Below, piece after piece: positions 7,268-13,732 of a stretch of 13,732 bases of DNA. How positions within the stretch are numbered: the stretch's first letter is position 1; each line of letters begins with the position of its first letter. The DNA comes from JAZOTK01 sp045534775 (GTDB lineage Bacteria > Bacillota > Clostridia > RUG12999), in the NCBI GenBank assembly GCA_045534775.1, contig JAZSKI010000064.1:1-13732 (forward strand). The letters are read 5' to 3'. Made by a program: the position numbers and the translations under genes. The notes beneath the pieces were generated by a model. It worked only from the letters and a program-made list of their open reading frames with translations. It made no database searches and was not told the origin of the DNA.

Positions 7268-8442
7268 ATATGAAACAATCCTTGGCTCTTGCTCTTAAAA
7301 GTCTGATGGGCAGTAAAATGCGGTCATTCCTCACTATGCTCGGCATAATAATCGGTGTAGCTTCCGTTATTATTCTGGTTAGTGTAATGGACGGAATGAA
7401 TCAAAAAACCATAGCTCAATTTGAAAGTATGGGTGCTAATCTTATCAATGTATCTATCCGCAGCAGAGGCGGAAGCAGAACCGTATCACCCGAAGATATG
7501 CAGACACTGGCAGATGAAAATCCCAACGTTATAGCCGCAATTTCTCCTAATGTAACGGTGGGGAATATTACCATAAAATACGGTAACGAAAACACAACCA
7601 CCGCTTGCTACGGTGTAAACGAACAGTATAATATCATCAGAAACTTAGAGCTTTCAAACGGCAGATTTCTGGAGTATATTGATGTTGAACGCAGACAGAA
7701 AAATTGTATTATCGGTTCTTACATAGCAGATTATTTTTTCAAAAACGAAAATCCTATCGGACAGCAAATAAAGCTTGGCGGTAATTTTTATAACATTATC
7801 GGTGTTTTAAAAGCAACCAACGATTCCGAAAAGGGTACTCAGGATGACCAGATAATAATTCCATATACTCTTGCGAGAAACCTCTCGTGGTTTGGAACAG
7901 TCAGCAGCTATGCTATGAGTGCTGTTTCAACCGAAACCCTTGACGAAGCAACAAAGCTTGTGGAAAACAAATTACTCAAAATTTTCAACAGCTCAAACTA
8001 TTATTCGGTATTCCGTCAGTCTGATATGATTGATATGATAGAGGAAACCTCAAGCACAATGACTATGGTTATGGTGGGTGTGGCGGCTATATCACTCCTG
8101 GTAGGCGGCATAGGAATAATGAATATTATGTTGGTTTCCGTAACAGAACGAACCCGCGAAATCGGTATCAGAAAATCTTTAGGAGCAAGGCGGTGGGATA
8201 TTATGAGCCAATTTGTGGTTGAAGCCGCAACCACCAGCTCCATAGGCGGGCTTATGGGAATTATACTCGGAATTATAGCTTCCTATGCGACTTGCGTTTT
8301 TATGGATTTTGAACCTGTAATTTCTATTGGCTCGGTAATAATTGCTTTTTGTGTATCAGCTGTAATCGGTATTACCTTCGGTTATTTTCCTGCCAGCAAG
8401 GCGGCGAAGCTCAACCCGATAGATGCACTCAGATATGATTAA
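7264..8442 (+). CDS. MacB-like permease (FtsX family)
   Basis: Membrane subunit partner of the preceding ATPase, 392 residues. Layout follows the four-span MacB plan: first membrane span about 22-42 (TMLGIIIGVASVIILVSV), a large extracellular MacB_PCD-type domain about 43-265, then three spans around 266-290, 325-345 and 355-378. The FtsX-family signatures TERTREIGIRKSLGA, just after the second span, and the C-terminal AAKLNPIDALRYD are both intact. It lacks a fused ATPase domain, as usual in Gram-positive bacteria. AAAGGGGCGG precedes the ATG at 7264, which overlaps the ATPase stop. Substrate is unknown; relatives export antimicrobial peptides, macrolides, lipids or signalling peptides, or transmit mechanical signals. 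Confidence 0.95.
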   Translation: MNMKQSLALALKSLMGSKMRSFLTMLGIIIGVASVIILVSVMDGMNQKTIAQFESMGANLINVSIRSRGGSRTVSPEDMQTLADENPNVIAAISPNVTVGNITIKYGNENTTTACYGVNEQYNIIRNLELSNGRFLEYIDVERRQKNCIIGSYIADYFFKNENPIGQQIKLGGNFYNIIGVLKATNDSEKGTQDDQIIIPYTLARNLSWFGTVSSYAMSAVSTETLDEATKLVENKLLKIFNSSNYYSVFRQSDMIDMIEETSSTMTMVMVGVAAISLLVGGIGIMNIMLVSVTERTREIGIRKSLGARRWDIMSQFVVEAATTSSIGGLMGIILGIIASYATCVFMDFEPVISIGSVIIAFCVSAVIGITFGYFPASKAAKLNPIDALRYD

Positions 8443-8459
8443 TGGAGAGGAAGAAAATA

Positions 8460-10703
8460 ATGAAAAGAATTTGTATAATAATTGTGGCAGTATTATCGCT
8501 CGGTATCTGCTCGGCGGCGGAAACAAATTCAAGCACACAGATGCAGGCAGTAATGTCGACCTTAAATATTATGCAGGGCTATCCTGACGGTAATTTTTAT
8601 GAAGAAAATGCCGTAACTCGTGCGCAGTTTGCAAAAATTGCAGTGGCGGCATCGGTATATAAAAATATGGTTGCCTATAATTCGGTAACCTCACCCTTCA
8701 GAGATGTTTTATATACTCATTGGGCGGCACCATATATTAAAGTAGCTGCGTCAAATAAACTGGTAACGGGCTACCCCGATTCTACGTTTTTACCGGAAAA
8801 TCCGGTAACCTTAGCTGAGGCAGTAACGGTTGCAGTAAAGCTGCTGGGCTATTCAGAAGAGGATTTCATCTCGGCGTGGCCTTACGGACAACTGGGAGTA
8901 GCGAAAAATATCGGACTTTTAGATGGCGTACAAGCAGATGCAGGTACACAGCTGACCCGCGGTCAGGTTATGACGATTATCTATAATACGCTGATGACAA
9001 AACAGAAAAACGGCGGCGGAAAATATATAGAATCCCTGGACTATAAAATCGCCGAAGATATAATTATCAGAGCAACAAGCGCTGAAAGCCTTTCGGTAGG
9101 AGCTGATAAGGTGCTGACAAGCGGCGGTACATATTATCTTTCGGAAGCCTTCAGCAGCGACTGGATTGGCAGAAGGGGAGATGCCGTAATTTCCTCCGAA
9201 GATGAGCTTACGCTGTTTTTCCCCGAAGAGCAGACAAAAGAGGTATATAATGTTTATTCGGTAACAGGTGGTAATCTTGTTATAATGAAAGGAAACACCA
9301 TCACCAATAAAAACTTAAGTGATGCTATGGCGGTTTATTATGATACAAACGGTCAGAGCGAAACCCTTTCTTCGGTAATGTCAAGCCTGGAGCTTGGTGA
9401 TGTGATTACTGTTATGAAAAACGCAAGAGGAGCGGTTGACTATGGTCTTGTATTTAGCGGCGAAGCCGCAACAAAGGGTCCTGTTACGGTAAATGGCTCA
9501 GGCTGGAAAACAGAGTTTGGTATAGCAGACGACAGCGTTGTTCTTCGTGACGGTAAATCGGCAAATATTTCGGATATTTCAAAAAATGATATTGTATATT
9601 ATTCACCTTCCATTAATACGGTCTGGGCGTACAGCAAAAAGATTACGGGCGTATATGAGAAGGCAAACCCCACAAAGGATAATGTGGAAACAGTTGTAAT
9701 TTCGGGTACAGAATATGAAATCGAATCAGCGGCAGCAATGCGTGGCTTATCTTCAGGCGGAAGCTTCGACCTGGGCGATACCGTAACCTTGCTGTTAGGT
9801 AAAGACGGAAAGGTTGCAGATGTTATAGACCCGGAAGAAAACAATACCGTAATTACAGGCTATCTCAAAACCGTAGGCACGAAAGAATATACGGATTTCA
9901 ACGGTAATCGTTCAAACACCAATTATGCGGTGTTAGTTATGGCAGACGGTAGCGAGATGGAATTCAATGTATCAAATAAATATGATTATCTGAGAAGCAG
10001 CATAGTGAGAGTAGCCTTTGAAAATGATAAAACTCTCCTCAGAAAAGAAAACAGTAAAACCGATTTATCGGGAACCGTAAGCTACAGCTTAAAAACCATA
10101 GGCAGTAAATCGGTAGCGGATAATATAGCGATTTTAGATGTATCAACAACGGATAATTCGGAAACAGGAGATTGTTCAAGCGTTTTCCTGCAAAGAATAG
10201 ACGGTCTTGAGCTTCGCACCTCAAATGTCCTTAATTATACCCTGAACAGCAAGGGTCAGATAGAAACCCTTATTTTAAAGGATATTACGGGGGATATGCA
10301 CGATTACGGAATCGTAAAGAAAACCCCCGAATCAGGCGGCGGCTATATCTGTATGGCGGGAACGGCAGAGAAAACCTTAAACTCCGGAAATTCCACCTTT
10401 TCAGTAGCAACAGGTCAGCCGGTACAGATTAAAATGAACGGTAATTCCGTTAAAAGTATAACAACCCTGTTGGCACTTAATAAGAAGGTAACAAACGTCA
10501 CAACCACATATATAGAAACAGATGACGGAAAATATTTACTTTCCGATACGGTAGCAGTCTATGACGGCACCTTCGGAGGTACTTTCCAAAGCATCCCCTT
10601 AAGCGATTTAGTTACCAATCAGGGAAATTATAAAATAGATGCCTTCTACGATAAGGCAGAAAAAAACGGCGGCAGAATCAGAGTGCTGAAAGCAAGTAAA
10701 TAA
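8460..10703 (+). CDS. Secreted S-layer homology (SLH) domain protein
   Basis: Exported wall-associated protein, 747 residues. I chose the ATG at 8460, with GGAGAGG nine bases upstream, over the ATG at 8442 that overlaps the permease stop, because it begins a standard signal peptide (MKRICIIIVAVLSLGI, likely cut after A20). Three SLH repeats follow at about 30-65, 75-128 and 130-182. Their anchor motifs are VTRAQ, VTLAE and LTRGQ, so the canonical TRAE is degenerate in all three; SLH repeats bind pyruvylated wall polysaccharide. Residues about 190-747 are rich in beta strands with recurring short units such as LGDVITVMKNARGAV and LGDTVTLLLGKDGKVADVID; no enzymatic domain is recognised. It follows the transporter genes with no gap and ends at a strong terminator, so a role in envelope function with that transporter is likely but unproven. 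Confidence 0.9.
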   Translation: MKRICIIIVAVLSLGICSAAETNSSTQMQAVMSTLNIMQGYPDGNFYEENAVTRAQFAKIAVAASVYKNMVAYNSVTSPFRDVLYTHWAAPYIKVAASNKLVTGYPDSTFLPENPVTLAEAVTVAVKLLGYSEEDFISAWPYGQLGVAKNIGLLDGVQADAGTQLTRGQVMTIIYNTLMTKQKNGGGKYIESLDYKIAEDIIIRATSAESLSVGADKVLTSGGTYYLSEAFSSDWIGRRGDAVISSEDELTLFFPEEQTKEVYNVYSVTGGNLVIMKGNTITNKNLSDAMAVYYDTNGQSETLSSVMSSLELGDVITVMKNARGAVDYGLVFSGEAATKGPVTVNGSGWKTEFGIADDSVVLRDGKSANISDISKNDIVYYSPSINTVWAYSKKITGVYEKANPTKDNVETVVISGTEYEIESAAAMRGLSSGGSFDLGDTVTLLLGKDGKVADVIDPEENNTVITGYLKTVGTKEYTDFNGNRSNTNYAVLVMADGSEMEFNVSNKYDYLRSSIVRVAFENDKTLLRKENSKTDLSGTVSYSLKTIGSKSVADNIAILDVSTTDNSETGDCSSVFLQRIDGLELRTSNVLNYTLNSKGQIETLILKDITGDMHDYGIVKKTPESGGGYICMAGTAEKTLNSGNSTFSVATGQPVQIKMNGNSVKSITTLLALNKKVTNVTTTYIETDDGKYLLSDTVAVYDGTFGGTFQSIPLSDLVTNQGNYKIDAFYDKAEKNGGRIRVLKASK

Positions 10704-10705
10704 TA

Positions 10706-10745
10706 AAAACACCCAAAGTCCACAAGGAAAGACTTTGGGTGTTTT
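10706..10745. terminator. Bidirectional terminator between convergent operons
   Basis: AAAACACCCAAAGTC at 10706-10720 pairs over all 15 bases with 10731-10745 around a ten-base loop. The stem ends in TTTT on either strand, so it can stop both the SLH operon from the left and the minus-strand genes arriving from 10787. Confidence 0.9.
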
Positions 10746-10786
10746 AAGAAATACCGATATGGTAATTATAATTTTGAAATAAACCT

Positions 10787-11221
10787 TTACAGATAAGGCT
10801 GCAGGTCTTTGGTAAGCTGTTGTTCTATGCTGATTAGTTTTTTTGCAATATCCTTTACCTTTTCCTCAGCGGCTTCATATTTGTTTAAATAACGACATAA
10901 GGATTTGACTCCCATATTACAGCCGTCTGTCATCAAATCGGCTATGGTGGCATCATTCTGACCTATGGTGAGCATAATATTGGTTTTAAGCCACGACATG
11001 CTTTTTGCTACGGGATTGGGGTCTTTGCCGCTGTCGTGGTATTTATTGAGAAGCTCGTGGGTTTCACTACCCAGCCTCTGATGCTCCTCCATACAGTCGG
11101 ATAAAAGCTGTTTAAGCTTTTTATCTGACGTGGCTTCAATGACCTCGTTTATGGAATCTGTACCCATTTTAATTCCTGCGTTACATTCCTTTAGAAGTTC
11201 AACCGTATCATTTTTAATCAA
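10787..11221 (-). CDS. Small helical-bundle protein, ferritin-like (DUF2383-type?)
   Basis: Cytoplasmic protein of 144 residues from a TTG start at 11221. The ATG at 11230 would add three residues (MIF) but touches the AAGGAG directly, while the TTG lies nine bases from it, so TTG is preferred; homologues of this type typically begin close to the (N/K)DTVxLLKECNAG stretch seen here. Four predicted helices cover about 4-27, 32-62, 72-98 and 104-142, giving a ferritin-like bundle. Conserved-looking features are KECNAGIKMG, EEHQRLGSETHE with an ExxH-like pattern, and a Cys in CNMGVKSLCRYL. I recall such proteins being annotated as DUF2383-like or hypothetical in clostridia, but metal binding is not shown. 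It lies downstream of metA, separated by a terminator-like hairpin and a sigma-G-like promoter, suggesting separate control, perhaps in the forespore. Confidence 0.75.
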   Translation of the reverse strand: MIKNDTVELLKECNAGIKMGTDSINEVIEATSDKKLKQLLSDCMEEHQRLGSETHELLNKYHDSGKDPNPVAKSMSWLKTNIMLTIGQNDATIADLMTDGCNMGVKSLCRYLNKYEAAEEKVKDIAKKLISIEQQLTKDLQPYL

Positions 11222-11266
11222 AAAAATCATCTCCTTAAAGCTATTATGTCTGCGGGAGATGATTTT
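11217..11266 (-). terminator. Hairpin plus T-tract after metA, overlapping the next gene's start region
   Basis: Read on the minus strand, AAAATCATCTCC (11234-11223 complement of the 11255-11266 arm) forms a perfect 12-bp stem with a 20-base loop and runs into seven T residues at 11226-11220. This looks like a Rho-independent terminator for metA, which stops nine bases upstream. The downstream arm holds the AAGGAG of the following gene, so the hairpin may also restrict its translation on read-through transcripts. Confidence 0.65.
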
Positions 11267-11270
11267 ATAC
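11242..11270 (-). promoter_or_regulatory. Sigma-G-like (forespore) promoter candidate
   Basis: On the minus strand GTATA (11270-11266) is followed after exactly 17 bases by CATAATA (11248-11242). This fits the sigma-G consensus known from Bacillus (GHATR, 17-18 bases, CATWHTA) at every position. The start site would fall only a few bases before AAGGAG, giving a very short leader to the helical-bundle gene. AT-rich sequence makes chance matches easier, so this is a candidate only. Confidence 0.45.
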
Positions 11271-11274
11271 TTAA

Positions 11275-12192
11275 TTATTTAATTTCGTGAATATTATAAG
11301 GTGTTGTCTGGTATACGTAGTAGTTGAGCCAGTTGGTATACAGCAAATTAGCATGAGACCGCCAGCTTACTATCGGTTTTTGCGAGGGGTCATCACCGGG
11401 ATAGTAATTAACGGGAAGCTCTACATCGTCACGTTTACCCAAATCTCTCATATATTCCTCGTGGAGAGTTTCGGCATCATACTCGGAATGACCTGTTACG
11501 AAAAAGTTTTTGCCACCCTTAGAGGACACTACGTAAACGCCTGCCTCGCGGCTTTCCGCCAGAATGGAAAGGTCGGGGATATTTGCAATATCATCTTTAT
11601 TAATACCCGTATGCCTTGAATGAGGAACATAAAAATAATCGTCAAAGCCTCTTAGGATTTTTGTGTTTTTACGCAGAACCTTGTGACGGAACACTCCGAA
11701 CATCTTTTTATCAAGCATGTGTTTTGGAACGCCGTAGTGGTGGTAAAGTGCCGCCTGAGCCGCCCAGCAGATATGGAAGGTGCTGGTGACATTTTTCTGC
11801 GACCAGTCCATAATTTCCGTCAGCTCCTGCCAATAATCCACTTCCTCAAAATCCAGATGTTCAACGGGTGCACCCGTTATAATAAGCCCGTCATATTTGT
11901 TATATTTTATATCGTCAAAGGATTTATAGAACGCCAACAGATGGTCCTCGGGGGTGTTCTTGGACTGGTATGTGCTGGTGCGGATAAGCTCGATTTCCGT
12001 CTGAAGGGGAGAGTTACTGAGAAGCCTTAAAATCTGTGTTTCGGTAGTGATTTTTTTAGGCATCAGGTTAAGCAATAAAATTTTCAACGGACGAATATCC
12101 TGTTTCAAAGCACGGTTTTCCGTCATTACAAATATATTTTCGCCGGTCAGGGTTTTTCTCGCCGGTAGGTCATTTGAAATTTTAATTGGCAT
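11275..12192 (-). CDS. metA: Homoserine O-acetyltransferase MetA (MetAA type)
   Basis: Catalyses acyl transfer to the hydroxyl of L-homoserine, the committed step of methionine synthesis. Full length at 305 residues. The catalytic triad positions of the family are all exactly in register: C142 in TFHICWAAQAAL, H235 and E237 in TGHSEYDAETL. Residue 111 in GAPVEHLDF is Glu; in Bacillus cereus MetA a Glu here selects acetyl-CoA, whereas Gly in E. coli selects succinyl-CoA, so acetyl transfer is predicted despite the common 'succinyltransferase' naming. The start at 12192 has AAGGAGG at 12206-12200, whose first bases belong to the stop of the upstream cysteine-rich gene. No SAM riboswitch or T-box fits in the 12-base gap, so methionine control, if any, must act upstream of ogg or beyond the window. 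Confidence 0.97.
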   Translation of the reverse strand: MPIKISNDLPARKTLTGENIFVMTENRALKQDIRPLKILLLNLMPKKITTETQILRLLSNSPLQTEIELIRTSTYQSKNTPEDHLLAFYKSFDDIKYNKYDGLIITGAPVEHLDFEEVDYWQELTEIMDWSQKNVTSTFHICWAAQAALYHHYGVPKHMLDKKMFGVFRHKVLRKNTKILRGFDDYFYVPHSRHTGINKDDIANIPDLSILAESREAGVYVVSSKGGKNFFVTGHSEYDAETLHEEYMRDLGKRDDVELPVNYYPGDDPSQKPIVSWRSHANLLYTNWLNYYVYQTTPYNIHEIK

Positions 12193-12204
12193 AATAAAGC
12201 CTCC

Positions 12205-12822
12205 TTATTCTTTGTTTCCGTTAGTTAAAAGTATAACGGAACGGTTTTTCAGTTTGGTTATATCATCTTTTGTGCGAATGGGTATACATTCCATTGAAAA
12301 GCAATTATTACAATAGATAACAATACCTGTACGCTCTGCTTCCACAACCAGACGGCAGTCTCCGCAAAGGCATATTATATTGCCTCTGTTGATTTTATCG
12401 TTAATATCAAATATAGCCTGCTGTATGAGAGGGTGAAGTCTTGAGGAAGGCTCTCTGCATGAACCTTCAATAAGCTTTTGAAGTCGCATTGCAAGAGCAT
12501 TACATGAGTTTAAAACCTCTTCCTTATCGCCGATATATATTGCATCCTCGCGGGCATAATTACAGTTAAATTTTGTAAGAGTGCTTTTCCACATTCGCCC
12601 GAAGCTTAAGTAATATTTATGTGTATCGTGACATATATAACAGGATAATTCCAGAGCATATTCCTTATCCCGCCTTTTAAATACGCGAAGATACTGGGTG
12701 TTGCAACCGGGACAGCGGCGACAAAGCTCATCATTCAAAAGAAAGGGTGTAATTTTTGTTACGTTAATTTTTCCACACTTGGGACAAATGGTACCTATAT
12801 ATTTTTTTAATGAGATTATCAT
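12205..12822 (-). CDS. Cysteine-rich, zinc-ribbon-like protein of unknown function
   Basis: Protein of 205 residues that I do not recognise. It carries 16 cysteines, mostly in pairs: C13-P-K-C16, C34-R-R-C37-P-G-C40, C61-Y-I-C64 (followed by H65 and H68), then C151-L-C153-G-D-C156 and C171-N-N-C174. This spacing suggests two zinc-ribbon-like modules, one at each end (about 8-70 and 148-182), with a helical charged middle of about 95-145 that lacks pairs apart from single cysteines. No signal peptide or membrane span is seen, so it is probably cytoplasmic. Start at 12822 follows GGAGG by seven bases. It lies 15 bases after ogg and 12 before metA, which implies cotranscription, but the neighbours do not indicate a shared pathway. 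Nucleic-acid or protein binding through the ribbons is the obvious guess. Confidence 0.85.
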   Translation of the reverse strand: MIISLKKYIGTICPKCGKINVTKITPFLLNDELCRRCPGCNTQYLRVFKRRDKEYALELSCYICHDTHKYYLSFGRMWKSTLTKFNCNYAREDAIYIGDKEEVLNSCNALAMRLQKLIEGSCREPSSRLHPLIQQAIFDINDKINRGNIICLCGDCRLVVEAERTGIVIYCNNCFSMECIPIRTKDDITKLKNRSVILLTNGNKE

Positions 12823-12837
12823 TTGAATGCCTCCGGT

Positions 12838-13710
12838 TTAAAAGGAAAAATTTTTATTTTCGCGGGCGTAGAAAAACATATATTGCTGAGCAAGCCCGCA
12901 GTATTCACCAAAATAGCCTTCGCCTGCACCCCGCAGGGTCGAATATTTTTTACATTCATCGGGATAAAGAGCGTTCATAGCTTTTGTAATCCAGGTATCA
13001 ACGGGAAAAACATTAAATCTTCCGCATCCGAAAAGCAAAATACAGTCAGCAACCTTGTTTCCTATGCCTTTTACGGAAAGAAGCATTTTTTTCGCCTCGC
13101 TGAGGGGCAGGGTTTTAAGTGCCTCCGGGTCAAGCCTGCCGTCATATATACTGCGGACAGCATCTACTATGTAGGCATCACGATAACCGCATCTTAAGGG
13201 TGCAAGGTCAGAGACGGTTACATCCTTTAATGCCGAGGGGGTAGGGAAGGTATAATAGGCTTCGCCGTCCATATATATTTTTTTGCCGAAATTTTCGCAG
13301 AGTCTTGAAATTATACCTTTTATACGCGGAATGTTGTTGCTGGCGGAAATTATAAAGGAAATCACCGTCTCCCAGGTGTTTTGCTGTAAAATCCTTATCC
13401 CGCCGCCGAAATCAGTTGCCTTTTTCATAAATTCATCTTTTGAAAGAGAGGCTTTAAGGTCACCGTAATTTCTTGAAAAATCAAAATATTTTTGCCAAAA
13501 TTCAAAAAACTCTTGCAAATTTGTATGAATTAGTGTAATATTATTATTAGAGGAATGTATTTTTATGACCTTATCCTGAACGATACCGATAAAACTGCCA
13601 TCAGGCTCTTCATCCCAACGGAAGCATTGACCGCATAAAAAGGTGTGTCGCAGGTTAAAGTCGGGAACATTCTTAAGTATTATGCCGTTTTCTGTTTCAA
13701 TTATATTCAT
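12838..13710 (-). CDS. ogg: 8-oxoguanine DNA glycosylase/AP lyase, OGG1 family
   Basis: Base-excision repair enzyme that removes 8-oxoguanine and nicks the abasic site. The 290 residues hold the N-terminal OGG_N region (FNLRHTFLCGQCFRW, 18-32), a helical core with ILQQNTWETVISFIISASNN near 107-126, and the helix-hairpin-helix GPD motif SVKGIGNKVADCILLFGC followed by FPVDTW. Catalytic K219 and D238 are 19 residues apart, exactly as K249 and D268 in human OGG1. Bacteria more often use Fpg (MutM) for this lesion; OGG1-type enzymes are known from clostridia such as Clostridium acetobutylicum, so it fits the host. ATG at 13710 has GGGTGA upstream. It heads the visible minus-strand run; its promoter would be at or beyond the window edge. 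Confidence 0.95.
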   Translation of the reverse strand: MNIIETENGIILKNVPDFNLRHTFLCGQCFRWDEEPDGSFIGIVQDKVIKIHSSNNNITLIHTNLQEFFEFWQKYFDFSRNYGDLKASLSKDEFMKKATDFGGGIRILQQNTWETVISFIISASNNIPRIKGIISRLCENFGKKIYMDGEAYYTFPTPSALKDVTVSDLAPLRCGYRDAYIVDAVRSIYDGRLDPEALKTLPLSEAKKMLLSVKGIGNKVADCILLFGCGRFNVFPVDTWITKAMNALYPDECKKYSTLRGAGEGYFGEYCGLAQQYMFFYARENKNFSF

Positions 13711-13732
13711 AAAATCACCCGAAAAAGTTCTG

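Noticed and set aside
8442..8459. ATG overlapping the permease stop as start of the SLH protein
   Set aside because: GGAGAGG lies after it and is well placed for the ATG at 8460, which also gives a cleaner signal peptide.
8650..10703. SLH protein as an outer-membrane porin of the OmpM type
   Set aside because: The C-terminal region lacks regular amphipathic strands ending in an aromatic C-terminus; it ends RIRVLKASK and its strands look like small globular beta units.
10753..10765. Short inverted repeat TACC-GATAT-GGTA between the convergent operons
   Set aside because: Only four base pairs; chance level, and the nearby 15-bp hairpin explains termination.
11287..12316. Three plus-strand open frames across the metA region
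   Set aside because: They are shadows of metA and the cysteine-rich gene, both of which show family or motif structure on the minus strand.
1..13732. Defence system, prophage, CRISPR, transposon or tRNA gene
   Set aside because: I saw no repeats with regular spacers, transposase or integrase motifs, terminal repeats or cloverleaf sequences on either strand; nearly all the sequence is taken up by housekeeping, envelope and sporulation genes.

Overview
The window looks like chromosomal DNA from an anaerobic, endospore-forming member of the Clostridia. The evidence is a SpoVAC gene, AT-rich sequence with strong GGAGG-type ribosome binding sites, a clostridial-type OGG1 glycosylase, an acetyl-type MetA and an S-layer-homology protein in a MacA/MacB-like cluster. 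An uncultured gut or sediment Clostridia is a reasonable guess, but the species cannot be named. There are no mobile elements, CRISPR arrays, rRNA or tRNA genes, and no obvious signs of transfer. Gene density is very high; the largest gaps are about 120-140 bases.

Layout. (1) Bases 1-567, minus strand: a 50-residue single-span membrane protein overlapping spoVAC, which runs off the left edge. (2) Bases 622-4757, plus strand: a good sigma-A promoter drives three tandem, overlapping M42 metallo-aminopeptidases, then the tRNA methyltransferase trmK and a small lipoprotein, ending at a clear terminator. (3) Bases 4872-10745, plus strand: an envelope operon of a MacA-like adaptor with a duplicated core, a MacB-like ATPase, an FtsX/MacB permease and a secreted SLH-domain protein, closed by a 15-bp hairpin shared with the convergent genes. 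(4) Bases 13710-10787, minus strand: ogg, an unrecognised cysteine-rich protein and metA are packed tightly, followed by a terminator-like hairpin and a small helical protein.

How the genes work together. The three peptidases probably trim peptides in the cytoplasm, possibly as tetrahedral M42 particles; trmK and the lipoprotein have no obvious functional link to them. The adaptor, ATPase and permease should form one tripartite-like transporter, and the SLH protein is very likely co-expressed and displayed on the wall outside it.

I do not see a clearly new system. The most unusual spots are the metA/helical-protein junction, where a hairpin, a sigma-G-like promoter, a Shine-Dalgarno and a TTG start overlap; the adaptor's Met/Gly-rich tail, whose last codons form the next gene's ribosome binding site; the three divergent M42 copies; and the 16-cysteine protein between ogg and metA.
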